Of a stretch of 64,000 nt of DNA, positions 25,001 through 36,867 are shown piece after piece (position 1 is the stretch's first letter; every line of letters starts with the position of its first letter). The notes under the pieces are model-generated. The model saw only the letters and a list, made by a program, of their open reading frames with translations. It was not told the origin of the DNA and did no database searches. The stretch is taken from positions 277,769 to 341,768 of the forward strand of contig QEYB01001249.1 of assembly GCA_017562135.1 (NCBI GenBank), read 5' to 3'. A program made the translations under genes and the position numbers. Source of the DNA: Dipylidium caninum (taxonomy: Eukaryota > Platyhelminthes > Cestoda > Cyclophyllidea > Dipylidiidae).

Positions 25001-26206
25001 GAGCAAGTCTGGTTGCCTGTCTCAGCCTTATTTGAAGAGCTTTTACACTAATTGCATCCTACCCCTCATCACGCTGACTTTTTCTTATTGTTTCGCCTTC
25101 TCACCGGTTATTTTATTCTACCGAGAAGTTGTGGTGCCCCATGCGCGGTGCTTCCATGATGTGGGTGCGAGTCTAGAAAACTGGATACCTCAGCCTTGTA
25201 CCAAGTATTTACCTTGTCAAAATACCAACATCCTTTGATAGCCGGTATTTGGACTGGCCGACGCGCGCTCCGGTTACGTAGGAAAGTAGTGATAGGATGA
25301 ACGCACTTCGACGCCGCTCTGAATTGTAACTTTCACCTTCGGAATTCGCCTCTCGTGGGCATGAGAATCTTCATGGTACAGAAATTAATTCAGTTAATTT
25401 TTAAGATTCGGGCAGGCATTACTTACGGAACGACAAAGTAATAAAGAGCATGGGAATTTTTTAAATCAGACGTGTCGTGCCTGCTGTGGAATCGCGGGAA
25501 GGGCAGTGACCCATCGCAGAGCCATTTGAATAACTCCATTGGAAATCCTTGGAGGAAAAGGCGTCCAATCACCGCGATATTTGATGATGAAGTAGTAGTG
25601 ATACAAGTTAGATATCCTCCTCCTCCTCATCGTTTACTACATCAATGCATATTAGGTTGACAGGACTTCCGGAGAGTATAACTGTGGTCTTGGATGCTAA
25701 AGGAGAGGGTATCTGTTGCTTTCTACAGACTACCACATGGACGACTATTTTTTTTTACCAGGAACAGGATGGCTTCAGTTGAAGAACCAAATTAATGTGG
25801 GTTTGGTGGATCAAAAGTTTCTTCGTTGGGTAGTTATTTGGTATAGTTTCGAGCATATACCAAGGAACTCACTACGGTATTTTAGGGGGATATGAACTCG
25901 GGCGATGTTTTGATAATTTCATCTTACACGATGTCTTTGAAGACGGACAGACTTGGTGCAATGTCTTCTCGTAAAGTCTTTTACCTTGAGACTAAGAAAT
26001 ACCGTTTTAATGAGACGAAGGAGCGATTGACTCAAGCCACCTCTTATTCCCCTGCAGCATCCCCTATTGTGACAAATGACTCCGCCGTGTGGTACGATAC
26101 CAGGAGCCCCTATCAATGCGATAGTCTGTCGGACCACTGCCTCTTGCCGAAAACGGTCAACTCCAGCCATTCACGCCTTGCCAACAACAGTAACATCCAT
26201 AGCTAG
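19028..26206 (+). CDS. Unrecognised single-pass membrane protein with acidic coiled-coil region
   Basis: I do not recognise this protein. Five exons join with consistent phases: 19028-19328, 19754-19860, 21877-22486, 23828-24853, then a terminal exon ending at 26206 or at an alternative stop near 25977. The protein would be roughly 700-760 residues. Exon 2 encodes one strong hydrophobic segment (residues about 106-124, FFVFVISVALSLAALSIL) followed by basic and aromatic residues, a probable membrane anchor. Exon 3 is Ser/Thr/Pro-rich with clustered prolines (TPPLTPPLT). Exon 4 has an acidic block (EEPEEDDYSDVEGLELDDE and EEEEAEEL) and a short predicted helix (SELVALTNSISDDLLQLESG). A Cys/His cluster (CCACKCH) lies near its end. 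The last exon's acceptor is unresolved: the AG at 25884-25885 gives an early stop, and a later AG at 25978-25979 keeps the longer frame. It could be an ER or mitochondrial outer-membrane adaptor, but that is a guess from shape only. Confidence 0.6.
22487..23827 (+). other. Intron of the unrecognised membrane-protein gene
   Basis: The donor after 22486 (phase 1) matches the acceptor before 23828. No other gene is supported inside; short frames on both strands lack motifs. Confidence 0.5.
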
Positions 26207-27513
26207 CTAACTTCGCTCCCCGTTCCCTAAACTTACTCGTAAGCACCGACTTATATGAAATTATCTCCGTCTATTTTGTTGGTAGCACTTAGTGTATGAG
26301 CCGTCTACCATTGTGAATGGACTGAAGTCGCACAGTTTCGAATTCGGCACAGTACCACAGTTGCTGGTCAGTCAGTTGCGTTGATCGGCTTGTGTACTGC
26401 CTTTCGGTGCGGTGGTCTGCATTCCGGGGTAGACGATGCTTTTACCTTTTCTTCATTTTTTTTCTTTCTCTGACCCTCTCCCTCTCTCCCACCACTGCCA
26501 CCATCCTCCACCTTCTGACTATTACTTACTGTCCACCTTGATTGGATTATTTCTCGATTTGTACACTATTAACGTTGCATTCTCCCCTCATACATAGGAA
26601 GGGCAGTGGACACGTGGAACCCGTATATAAGGGGAGATGTGGTACCCAAATGGGACGATTCTCGACCAACAGTGTCAGACAGTCCTTGTCTGTTTATTGC
26701 TAGAGAAAAGCTGTGCATTCCGCTAATGTGATGCATTAAGGTTCTGGTATAGCCTGGATTTCTCGCGTCAACTGCAAAAAGTTTGCAACCGGACCGAGTG
26801 ATCACTCTTAGTAGAGATTCCTCCTGAACTTGGCTGGGACCGCGGTTAATAGATCACTGTCGGTAGATGCCCAAGGCTAAAAGTGTTGTATTTTGCTTGT
26901 ATGGCTTTACAGACCTACCTACCGGAAGACATATATGGAACAATTAATTAAGTGGATGCGGCCCGCCGCGCTGGGTTCCGCATTGATCTGCGAGGCATAA
27001 TACGTCAGTTAGCAGCCAAGAATTCCACCACCGCCTTCTCTGGGTGACATTAACTGGAGACGGCTGTCTCTCCGAAACGAAGTCTCTGAATGATTAATTC
27101 TACCCTACGAGGGGAATTTTGCCCATGAGCGGCATTAGCTCTCAGGGTCCATACTTTGTCACGCTGCTGACGCAGACACTTATGCTTTGACATTTGGCAA
27201 AACGTTTATTGGACCATTTTCAACTGCCTTATTGGATCGGGCATGGTCTGTTCCAGGTCATTGGAAATTTATTCGTGGCTTCACCGTCGATACGAACCGA
27301 GGCGATAGAGGTCAAGGAGAGGCATTGACAAATGTCACTGCAGGCTGTAGGTTGGTCCCACCGCACACGCTACCAATCGCCACGACGCAAAATACCGGTT
27401 GCGCATTTTTCGGTAGACGGATTTCACGCTGTTTTTTCCTTATCGTTTGGACCTCCACCTCTCATTTCATAAAAAGTTAAATTGATTAGTTCAGTAGTTT
27501 TTCTTAATTTAAA
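26207..27513. other. Intergenic, no gene seen
   Basis: Contains T-rich and CT-rich low-complexity DNA (about 26450-26530) and no assignable exon. The mariner remnant begins at its right end. Confidence 0.4.
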
Positions 27514-28430
27514 AATGGAAGAACAAGACATGCACTTCAGACCCATTTTATTGTATTATTTCCGAGGAGGCAAGAAATTATCGCGAGCATTCAAGAAGTT
27601 ATGTGCCATAGGTGTGCTGAAGCCTAGAGATAAAGGCGGTATCAAAATTAATTTGTCTGATTTCGTTCTGGTGTTGTTTCCTTGAAAATAAGTCCGTCCC
27701 GTTGGAGCCGATGATGCCCACGTCAATCAATGCCATTGTCAATCCAGATCGTCGGTGCGGAGAAGTTCAATGCATCGCATGCATGCGTTGAAGGTAAAAA
27801 AGCTCGGCTGCGTCGGGAAACGCGATCTTTGGGTCCCTCACCGCAGTAAGGAAATTCATTTGATGCAAAGTGTAAACGACTGCAATTCGGGCTGAAACGA
27901 AACGAAGTTGGTCCATTTCGAAAAATAATGATTACTGGGAACGAGAGGCGGATAGTTCGGCATAATGTCAATCGGAAGCGATCGTGGGTGATACATGATG
28001 AACCAGCCCAGGCGCCATCAAAAGTAGAGATTTACTAAGATAAGATTATGTTGTCAGTCTAGTAGGATTATAAATTGTTCACTTGGAGTTATTACTAAAA
28101 ATAACCGGACGATCAATTCAAACGTGCACATTCAATAAGTCGCCAAGGTGAGTGATACAAATCCAGCAAAATGGCCAGAAGTGACAAAACTAAGGTTATT
28201 GTTTTCCACATTGATAACGCAAGCCCCACACATCTTGGATGACCTGTCCAAAATATTCGTGATTAGCCGCTTCCCAAAACACCATTTATATCAGCGTTCT
28301 ATACAGAACTCCTCAAGTGGTAAACTTTCGATGGCGTTAATTATGGCATATCACACTTTATTCAGTTTCTTGAGAAAAGCTCAGAAACGGCCTCTTTCAC
28401 CCTGGAATTATGACACTGCCTGAGCGATAG
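27514..28430 (+). mobile_element. Decayed mariner (Tc1/mariner) transposon
   Basis: Three blocks in order match a mariner transposase. First, 27514-27640 encodes the N-terminal helix-turn-helix: MEEQDMHFRPILLYYFRGGK, then LSRAFKKLCAIGVL, like the SETMAR/Mos1 DNA-binding start. Second, about 27785-28035 encodes KKLGCVGKRDLWVPHRSKE, then IMITGNERRIV, HNVNRKRSWV and DEPAQAPSK, the catalytic-core stretch that normally reads ITGDE; here the first catalytic Asp of the DD34D triad is Asn. Third, about 28165-28420 encodes SDKTKVIVFHIDNASP, with the second Asp, and a shifted-frame C-terminal part (HHLYQRSIQNSSSGKLSMA). Stops and frame changes separate the blocks, the linker and part of the middle are missing, and I could not find terminal inverted repeats by eye. 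It is an inactive fossil between two host genes. Confidence 0.87.
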
Positions 28431-29404
28431 CAAAAAGGGTCATCGTCGCAAACGGATGATACTTAATTAAGCAGTTGTATTTTTGAGCAATAATTTAAAA
28501 TTTTCAATCCAACCAAAAATTTGCAAACACTCATTTGCCAACCCAGCAGGAGTCACCTCCAACTTGTTCGACTTTTGGGGCAGCCTGTGTCCAATTGTGC
28601 CGCGCGTGCGTAAGCTCTTATCGATTGAGTATCGATCGAAAGCTCCACTAGTCCGTGACGAGTGTCGTGGAGCATTGGTGGGCGAATATGCTTAATCCGT
28701 TGGATATAAGAAGACAATGTCTGCGACATCAGGTAGAAGCGTGTGAATTTCCGTCCAACAATCTCCCTCCCCTCCCACCGACTTCACGTTTTCTCCACTA
28801 GGTCAGCGTCTCATGGCCTGCTAATTCGGGAGTTTTGACTTTTGAATATGGCATTTCTCACAGGCGTGAGGGTCACTCTCAGTACATAAATTTATCTGTT
28901 AAAATACATCCTTGATACACCTGAACAGGTGCGCGATGTGACATTATGAAGCCGATAGCCAAGTCTTCTAAAGCATTTTCAATTATTGCCTCTAGCTCTG
29001 CACCACCATGATAATAGAAGCATTGTGGCCGGTGTTGGGTCCACGACTTCCCTTTTCGCTCCCTTACCCTCTCCACCTCCAATTCCCCTCTTATCAACTG
29101 CACATTCTGGTTCCACTCTCCTGACAGAATGATGTGGAGGCAGGTGAAGAAGAAAGGCCATTTGATAAGGTAACGCAGGACATCTCAAGTCTACCTTTGA
29201 ATAAGGGAAATTGCCTCGGATGGAGGACGACAGATGCTGAAAGCGAGTAAGCGGTCTTCGTTAATTGCATCGCAGTCTACTTGGCAGGGGCTAAAAGTGT
29301 TAGTTTGCTTTCAACGGGCGTAGAGGTGTGGGTTTGAAGAAGGAACGAAAGTGGGAGTGTGATATTTATCCTCTCATCATTGTGACATTTTCCTCCAATT
29401 TTAG
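28431..29404 (+). other. Possible 5' exons of the coiled-coil gene, unresolved
   Basis: Two stretches look exon-like but are not joined confidently. About 28570-28670 reads RVRKLLSIEYRSKAPLVRDE before a possible donor. A block starting after a good acceptor at 29128 reads DVEAGEEERPFDK and runs to a stop at 29252. They could be the start of the coiled-coil gene or the end of another small gene. Confidence 0.3.
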
Positions 29405-32363
29405 TCCTCAATTCCGCCAATTCGCTAGACGCATTCGCGCCAAAGCAACAGGCCTCATTCAACACGCTCAGATAATGGAGAATGAAGGGAGGCGCATAAA
29501 GGAGGAGGTAATTAAGCCTTATTTATGCTGGTTTCCACACCATGTCTACAGCCTCGAAACGCATATGGGTGCAGAGATTCAGTCTAGAATCTGCCTTTAT
29601 CAGATGGAGAAAAAGGAAGAAGAGAGGTGCTGGCTTCAAGACTGGCTCGAAAAAGAACGCCTGGCAGAGTTAGAAGAACACTTGTTGCAATTTAAAAAAA
29701 AACAGGCCTTTCGCGAAGACATTGCAAAACAGGTTAGATTTCGTTATATATTCGATGTGACAGAGAAACGGCTGATAAAGTAGAATAACCTACAACGCGT
29801 GTACGTCGCATTACCGGCGACACAGTGGACTCCGAATTGTCAATTGGGTGGTCTAGTGGGAGACCGTGGGGTAGAAGTAGTAGGTCGGCTTGTTAACTCC
29901 CCTTATCACTCGGGGGGTGACACCAAACTGTTTTCACACTCACCTTCTCTCGATACACTACACTTTCCTCCTGTTACGTCACTCCAATGGGAATTTTAAA
30001 GTGAGGCAGTGGTACGACAATTAGTAGACGCTAATTATCCACTGTGGACACGGCTATACCCGCCCCGACATGTAAATACGTTGAGAAAGCATTGGAGCAG
30101 TCTTGGGTCACAAAAGTAAGAGAGTTTAGGCCATCCCTCAAACTGAGAGAATGAGGAAGCATCAAACTGCAAAATCTAAAGTTGCCTGAACTGCTCCCGT
30201 CGATTCCACATAAACTCATTCAAATGAGGCGTCCCAGTTTGTTCCAATACTATTATTTGCAGGAATTGAAGATGTCACAAGAGGGAGCAGAAATAATAAT
30301 AAAAACGAATATGATCAGATTTAATTAGGTGATGAGGTTTAAAAATGACCGGATGCATTGGCAAAAGGCTACAAATCGCTAGCTCCAGCCAAAGACAGAA
30401 GAAAAGAATTCTTTTCGAATAGAACATTTCAGATTGCCTCGCAATCGACCGGAAAAATGGCAGATCAGGAAGAGGAAAAACAGCGCTGCGAGGAGGTGGT
30501 AGCAAAGGAGCTGGCGGCAATTAAAGCGTGAGTACCACATGTTAATCATTTAACGTAAAAATCCAGAATTCCTGCCGATAGGCCCGTGGTCTATGATAAA
30601 GGCCCGACACCACAAAGCCGCATTTCGCACACGACTCCATTGTTCATCACCACCATAATCGCGCAACAATTGAACAATGAGTCCTCTTATTTAGTAAAGT
30701 GTGTTCCAAGACGTAGAGCCCCGCAAAACATCAGGGTGTTTTCCCTATGCCAAGCATACTCCGTGACGCGGGGCCGCCTTAGCACCAACGTTCGGCAGGA
30801 GAATGTGGCACCACGCGCACTAAGCGAGGAAAGCAGGCGCCGCCACTTGGGAGAAAAGGAGAAAGAAAGAAAGGGAGAGTAGCACATTCCACACACCATC
30901 CCGCGATGCAAATACCACACTGGAAGACACGGAGTCAGAGTCTAAGTAATGCTTATGAATACTAGGGAGAAGGAGGATTCACTTCGACGTAAGGAGGCAT
31001 TCAGGAAGAGCACTCTCAAGGCCCTGTCATGACGTGAGAGGCAACGGTCGGCGGACAGGCGGATGGAGAGTGATTTGGAGATGGAGAAATTTTTAGAAAT
31101 GACTACTCTTCAGGCTGCCAGTGATGTGGCACGAAACGCCTGGCGCAAACAGGTGGATATCACGCGGCGCAGACAGGCAAGTGTCGCTACCACAGCATCT
31201 ACTTGTAGAATCTCAATGCTAAACAGCTACATTTCGGTGTCCCTTACGCCCTCCGTAAAATCACTAACTCCCTTCCTCCGTTTTCGTGGAACCTCGTCTT
31301 CATGTAGGATTTGGCTGCCAAGAAACTGGTCGAGATGCAACGTATTGCAGAAAGCAGTCTCTCTGAACGCGCTGACAGAGCATTCAACGAGGTGGCAGTA
31401 AGTCGTGCGCTTCTACTATCAGCAAGAGACTCGGATCACGTTTTCAACGAAACGACCAGACGCGTCAAAACACTATGTGACTATCGAAATAGTCTCAACC
31501 GTCTATTGAACTTCAAGAAGGCTGCAGCCAAGGTAGGTGTTGAGCTCCAACACTCTCTTTTCTCTCTTCAAAACCACCACATCCCAACTTCACCGTGTGC
31601 ATTTGCACACGACCGCACAGGAGGAAAGCGATCGGCAGAAGGATCTCGACAAAAATTACGCGGAGGCCTGCAAAAGAGGAGGAGTCCCAAAAGACGCGAT
31701 GTCGAACAGCAGCGACGTGCGATACTTCTCCAGATGGGCAAATGTTTGAAGGTAATGATTTACGAAGCATCATTGCCTCGTGCACCTGAGTTAAATGTTA
31801 GCAAGAAATCATGCTAAAACCGATACAACTCAGAATTTCAGCATCACGTAGCCGATGGATTTAAGCGGCGATATTGGTACTCAAACCTCGAGGCATAAAC
31901 ACCTCCACCGTAGGGGAACATAGCCAACCACCTCCTAACAATTCCCTTTAATACAGAAGCGCAAATAGTTACAGAGTAAAGTAAGCCGCGGCAGCCATAC
32001 GGCGAAACGAAGAAAGAGGCGATATCGTGATCCGGCGGCCTGCAAAGAGATAAACTGGCGAGTAGCATCCACATCCACATCCACCCTTTGACACATATAA
32101 CAGACTTTCCCTTTCCCCATGCGCAGGAGCAAATGGAAGCGAGGGAAGTTGAGACACGCAAACTACGGGACACAGAACTCGAAACGGAACGAAAGTTGGT
32201 AGCACAACAGCGCGATTGGGACAGTCGTGTAGGGGCAGCGAAGCAGAAACTGATGGCACACTTCGACGCTTGGAGGAGCAGTCTCACGCCAACTACTCGA
32301 TTCAACCCACTTAATGTTAATGCGCTTTGCACGAACCAGCCGCAACTGCCTCGTCGGTGTTAA
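29405..32363 (+). CDS. Coiled-coil TPH/CFAP-like protein gene with disrupted frame
   Basis: Charged coiled-coil sequence of the trichohyalin/plectin-homology kind found in ciliary microtubule-associated proteins; CFAP53 is one candidate, not proven. Exons: about 29405-29732 (FARRIRAKATGLIQHAQ to QAFREDIAKQ), 30433-30527 (DQEEEKQRCEEVVAKELAAIK), 30966-31176 (EKEDSLRRKEAFRKSTLKAL to WRKQVDITRRRQ), 31308-31532 (DLAAKKLVEMQRIAESSLSE to NFKKAAAK), 31621-31751 (EESDRQKDLDKNYAEA to RRAILLQMGKCLK) and 32127-32363 (EQMEAREVETRKLRD to stop). The 30433-30527, 30966-31176 and 31308-31532 exons join in matching phases. Two defects are visible. An in-frame TGA lies at 31030-31032, where the right-arm duplicate has CCA. 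Exon 31621-31751 is 131 nt and needs a one-base slip near 31668 to link its two coding halves. The donor after 31176 is GC (GCAAGT). Either the gene is decaying or the sequence has errors. Exons 5' of 29405 are uncertain. Confidence 0.55.
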
Positions 32364-34094
32364 CTCGTCGGCACCCTTGGAGTTGCCCACCTCACGCACC
32401 CATGTCATGCGCCCCAACCGGCAACCGGGGTAGTTGTAGTCACCGCAACAGACAACCATCGCTTGCGCTCCTGCTCACCATACGTCAGCGTTGAAGAGTG
32501 AGAACGGCACCCCCATCCACGCATGACGTCTCCACACTCTGTTATGGGCACACATGCCATCACCGCTCCTTCACCTCTCCCTCACCACCGCACCAATCAC
32601 CATACCGCGACCCCCCACCCCTCCCTCCCGCCTCCCCGACTCTGCAACAAGGCTACAAATCACCTTCCGCTAAAAAGGCGTCTCTCAGCCCACCCCAACT
32701 GCCATTTTTACATGCACGCTGTTTTCCCCACAAAGGCCGTCAAGATCGCGTCTCCTCCTCCGTCGCTCAATCACTCCTTCGACTCCGTGCACCACTCGAC
32801 CTGTGCGTAACTTGCCACAAGTGTCACCACCGGTCCACCTTCACCTCAATGGCCTAACACCACCACCGCAAGCTCCTCTCCGCGCACTTCCACTCCCCTC
32901 CTCGTAGTCGCCTCAACCACTTTCACCTCGCACACCGCCGCCGACAAGGCCTCGCCTCTCCTTCTGCACCAGACTCCGGTGGGCCACGCCAACCCCGCAC
33001 CTTATCTCAGGAGAATGGAAGCAGAGCTCCCGAGGCAACCACCCAACCTGCGTGCAGGTTGACACGCTTTCGACAAGCCGCACCCCTCCCCTCCCCGACG
33101 CTTGCCCCTCGCCTCCGGCTCCGGCTCCCCCTCCCACCCACTCACCCCACCATCTGCTCACCAAAACCTCAGTCCTACCGCATTGCCACCACCACCACCT
33201 CGTTCCTCCTTATGGCCATCGATTCTCCACTACATGGACCCAATCAACATACGCCCCTCACTTGAGAATTTTGCAAAATAAAGGGACGCCGTGGTAGGAC
33301 TCAAGACAGCCCTTCCCACCTCCCGCGTAGACAACAGCGCGAACCAATGACACAGGCAACACACCACACGCACACACATCGACAGGCCAACCAGCGGAAT
33401 CACGCGAAACACTACCACCGCACCAGCATCAGACACCGGTCAAACCACTTCCGACCACCCACACCCCCCCCCCCCCACCCACCAATCTTAACACAACCAA
33501 ACGCGGTCACCCAGGCACCATCCACTCTCCTCTCCACGCCCCACTCACCTCCGCGGCCACCACACACCCACGTCCCACTGCAGCAGAAATCGTTGAACTG
33601 ATCGCCACTTCCACCACATCCCCACTCAGAGGTGAAATGAAAGCAAACTCCTCCCATCCTCGGGCCACTCATCTAGCCGTCAACACTCGATAAACTCTAT
33701 AAAATCCACGCACCTACTCCATCAACGCGTTGCCACAACTGCCTCTGAAAACTCACAGTCCATGAACCCTGTTCAGATTAGCCAGCGAGGCGTCAATCAG
33801 AAGTCTCCATCAACAAGGCCCAGTGGTCGCAGCTAAGTGGGACCCCTAACATCTCCTCCACCAACAACGACTGCACGTTACACACAAACACACACACACA
33901 CACGTACACACCCACATATACGTATATACATATATGCATGCATGCATGCATACAGACAGCCATAAACAAAGGAAAAGGCAAGAGGAATGAGGGAGAGAAG
34001 GTAGGGCGGGAGTTAGGGCGAGAGGGAAGAGGAAAGAGGTGAACAAATAAGGTCAATGTGGGCGAATGGGTTGCGACAACAAGTGAACTGCCCA
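32364..34094. other. C-rich non-coding block between the coiled-coil gene and SEC62
   Basis: Strongly C-rich and G-poor on the plus strand, with runs of CCACC and a long C run near 33460-33477. Several open frames exist only because stop codons are rare in such DNA; they are Pro/His/Thr-rich with no motif. It matches 59930-61489 in inverted orientation, where the same frames are not preserved. Confidence 0.6.
33879..33955. repeat. (CA)n / (TA)n / (GCAT)n microsatellite
   Basis: A compound simple repeat: CA run, short TA-rich part, then ATGC repeats. The right-arm counterpart (60113-60166) has a much longer TA run and a GT run, so repeat lengths have diverged between the arms. Confidence 0.85.
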
Positions 34095-35280
34095 TCACCC
34101 CTCGCCTTCCGCACCTGTCGGGGCGATTTCGGCAACACCGAGGCGTGCAGTGTCCACCCGATTAAGCGTGTACAAAGGCCGAAATGACTCAAAGAACCCA
34201 CAGTCAGCGAAGAAGTTAGGGAACAGCCAGAAACGCAGACGACCGAGGGAAAGCACCAGCAAGGACGCATACATGACAGCGCGCACGGCCCCAGCAAAAG
34301 GAGCACGCCAAGCAGCATGAGTGCGGCCAGAGTCACATAGTACGCACCTTGACGCGCCTCCCAAGGCCACATGGGGAAAGCACAGCACACGATGACACCG
34401 CAGATCAGGGCCAAACCCAATAACCATGTGGTCAGGCTGGGGGGGCGCTTCGTAGATCCACACATACACTCCCTCATCGTCAGCCTCGCCGTCCATTGTA
34501 AAACACCTGATCTGACGCGTACTCCAACCTCGCTGGCTTCTTACGCTTACCCTCACCACTCGAACACGACCACGACGACGCGGGGGGTAAGGCGGAAGTG
34601 GAAGGGCGGGAAAAGGCGCCAAACAAGTAGGACATCCAGGTGACGCTCTTCGAACCACCAACTCGCGGCTTCCTTGCTCCCACTGCCGCCGTTGTCTCCA
34701 ATCTCTCTCCGAGCGATGCCGACGCCTCACTCTTCTTCTGTTCAGATGACAAAGGAGAAAGTCAAGTGCGAGGCAACAACACCACAACCAGCAAAGTAAA
34801 AACCCCTCTTCTCCCAACACACCGTCGTCCCATCTCTTCTACTCTGCTCCCTCGATTGGCCGCTTTTCCGCGAGTTCCCTCGCTTCTCATCGTCCTTGCG
34901 CTTCCCACCCACCTTCCGCCTCACCTTCACGGCTCTAAACCACCCTATTAGACAAACGTCACATTAGTGCGCCATACCTCACAATTAACCTCTTTTCCAC
35001 TAGCTTCTCCATGAATCGAACAACTTCACTCGTGTTGGAGAAATCCGTTGACCTGGAACCCTTCCCCTTCCCCACCCGACCAGTCCACTTCGATTGTCGG
35101 AGGCATTCAAACAGCGTCGTTCGCATAGAAGTAATTAACACGACGTCCTCCAAGGCGGCCCTCGTGCGACGCCACTCGTGTGTACAAATATCGACAACCT
35201 TCCAGTTCAGTTGCAGTCGGCTGCGATCCTTCGTCGTGAACTCCGCTTCTTCTTCCTTTGCGTCGTACCTTACATTCCAT
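34095..35280 (-). pseudogene. SEC62: SEC62, left-arm copy with four frame-shifting indels
   Basis: Second copy of the translocon gene described at 58746-59929. Exons on the minus strand: 35280-34978, 34934-34823 and 34737-34095. The protein is recognisable in pieces: NYFYANDAV, ECLRQSKW, KVRRKVGGKRKDDEK, YVWIYEAPP, TTWLLGLALICGVIVCCAFP, RFWLFPNFFADCGFFESFRP. Compared base by base with the right copy it has one extra T in exon 1 (near 35110-35113), one extra T before the MDGE block (near 34502), one extra base in a run of seven (34439-34445) just before the first membrane helix, and one base lost in the G run before AVRAVMY (near 34290). Both membrane helices are therefore out of frame. All four changes are in homopolymers, so sequencing or polishing error is as likely as true loss. 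Substitutions relative to the right copy are few and mostly do not damage the protein. Confidence 0.85.
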
Positions 35281-36867
35281 GTCGCGACCGCGGCCACATC
35301 CACTCCACACACCAAACACGCATGTGCATGTGGGTCAACGACGCACACATGGGAAGGTCAGATGCCACGTCTGGGGGGAGTTTGACCAACCACATGACCA
35401 TATGGATAATCACTCGATTTCGCCAAAAATCCATCCCCATGCGCCACTTCGACCCGAATGTAGAAAGGCAACGTCCACTTCTATCACCGCGCATTTACTA
35501 CTACACCAGTTGGCCCCAACACACCGCGTAGTGTGAGTTGTGCTAATCACTCTCGAGGACTTCCAACTACGCCAGTCTAAAAGGCGTGTGCGGCTCGCTA
35601 TGACAGGCTGCATGGCAGGTTACGGCAAGTTCTGCAGACGGCAAGAGCCATCAAGTCTGCTGCTCTTCCACTGCCCCACATTGCCACCTCAGGAAGTCGT
35701 GAACCCCCCACCTCTACGCTATCCACACAAATCGTCCCGATGGAGATTCGTCTTAGAGTAGAATGAAAAAGGCTCCGTGATCCCCCAAACTACTAACACC
35801 CTCGTCAGCCCAGGTTTCAACATCAATTTTTTGGTCACGGTAAGATATGGCAACCGATAACCCCCCATGTCGCCTGCATTGAGGAGCAATTCACGAACAA
35901 CCAAAAGACAAAATGCACATGACAGCAATTATTAGTACCGAGCGCCCCAACTCCGTCCCACTATAGCCGCGACAGTCGAATCTACTCTCACTCTCACATC
36001 TTCCGCGAGTCCCTTAGACGGTTCTTGACAAATGAAGATGCCTCCCTCCGTCGGCCTCTATTCACTCCTCTAACCTAAGGGCAAGCGGTTCAGTACTCAC
36101 CACTCAAGTGACCGGGTCGACTCCCACGCCTCCTGCTACAGCACAGCCAACGTGGCCTCGGCTACCAGAAGTCAGGTGTCTTTGCGTCTCGCGTTGACAA
36201 CAGCTGCCATCATCTTCATTACAACATGTGCAACTTCAACAGTCTGCTAAAGCTCGGCTACGGTCAATCCGCCATTTCCTCACATCTCCCTTCCCCACTC
36301 TCGCCCCGACCTCGCTAACCTGTTTTTGACGCACCAACTTCCAGCGTTACTTCGTGGGGCGGCACATTAAGGACACCCTGGCCCCGTCCAAGTCACCCCC
36401 CACCCAATTTATCCAAGTTGTCACTCCTCCGAGCCTACTTGCCAACTGCGCCTCTGTCACTCTCAGGCCCAAAATAATCGTTAGCCACCACCCCCACTGA
36501 CCAACGGCTAATTGAGCCGCTCCCTACTTTCAACGTCGAGGAGCCTGCGCACATCACCTCCTGCCAGGCCGTTCCTCCACATCTGTCTGACACACCAAAA
36601 GCCGACTTATCATTCGGCCTCTCTTCGTTGGTGAGAGTCTACACGAAATAGCACCACCCTATCGCGTGGGTGGACTGCACTCCGCGACAGCGCTGGCAAA
36701 TCTCATGCTCCAACGCGTTGAGTCAGGGTGAAATCGTCAATCGAGTGGATGCGCCACCTTTCTGAAGTTCATGTGTGGTAGTATGCGGTACACACACGAA
36801 TAAACCCCGAAACCTCAGATAACCGACTATTTACACTCTGCCCACACCCCCGATCCACTCTTTCGTG
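35281..36867. other. Non-coding part of the left arm
   Basis: Pairs with 57171-58745 in inverted orientation. Contains the 5' flank of the left SEC62 copy. No coding exon is supported on either strand; open frames are not shared between the arms. Confidence 0.5.

Noticed and set aside
32498..33672. Several 60-120-codon frames in the C-rich block
   Set aside because: Same compositional effect: frames overlap on both strands and differ from the matching frames in the other arm.
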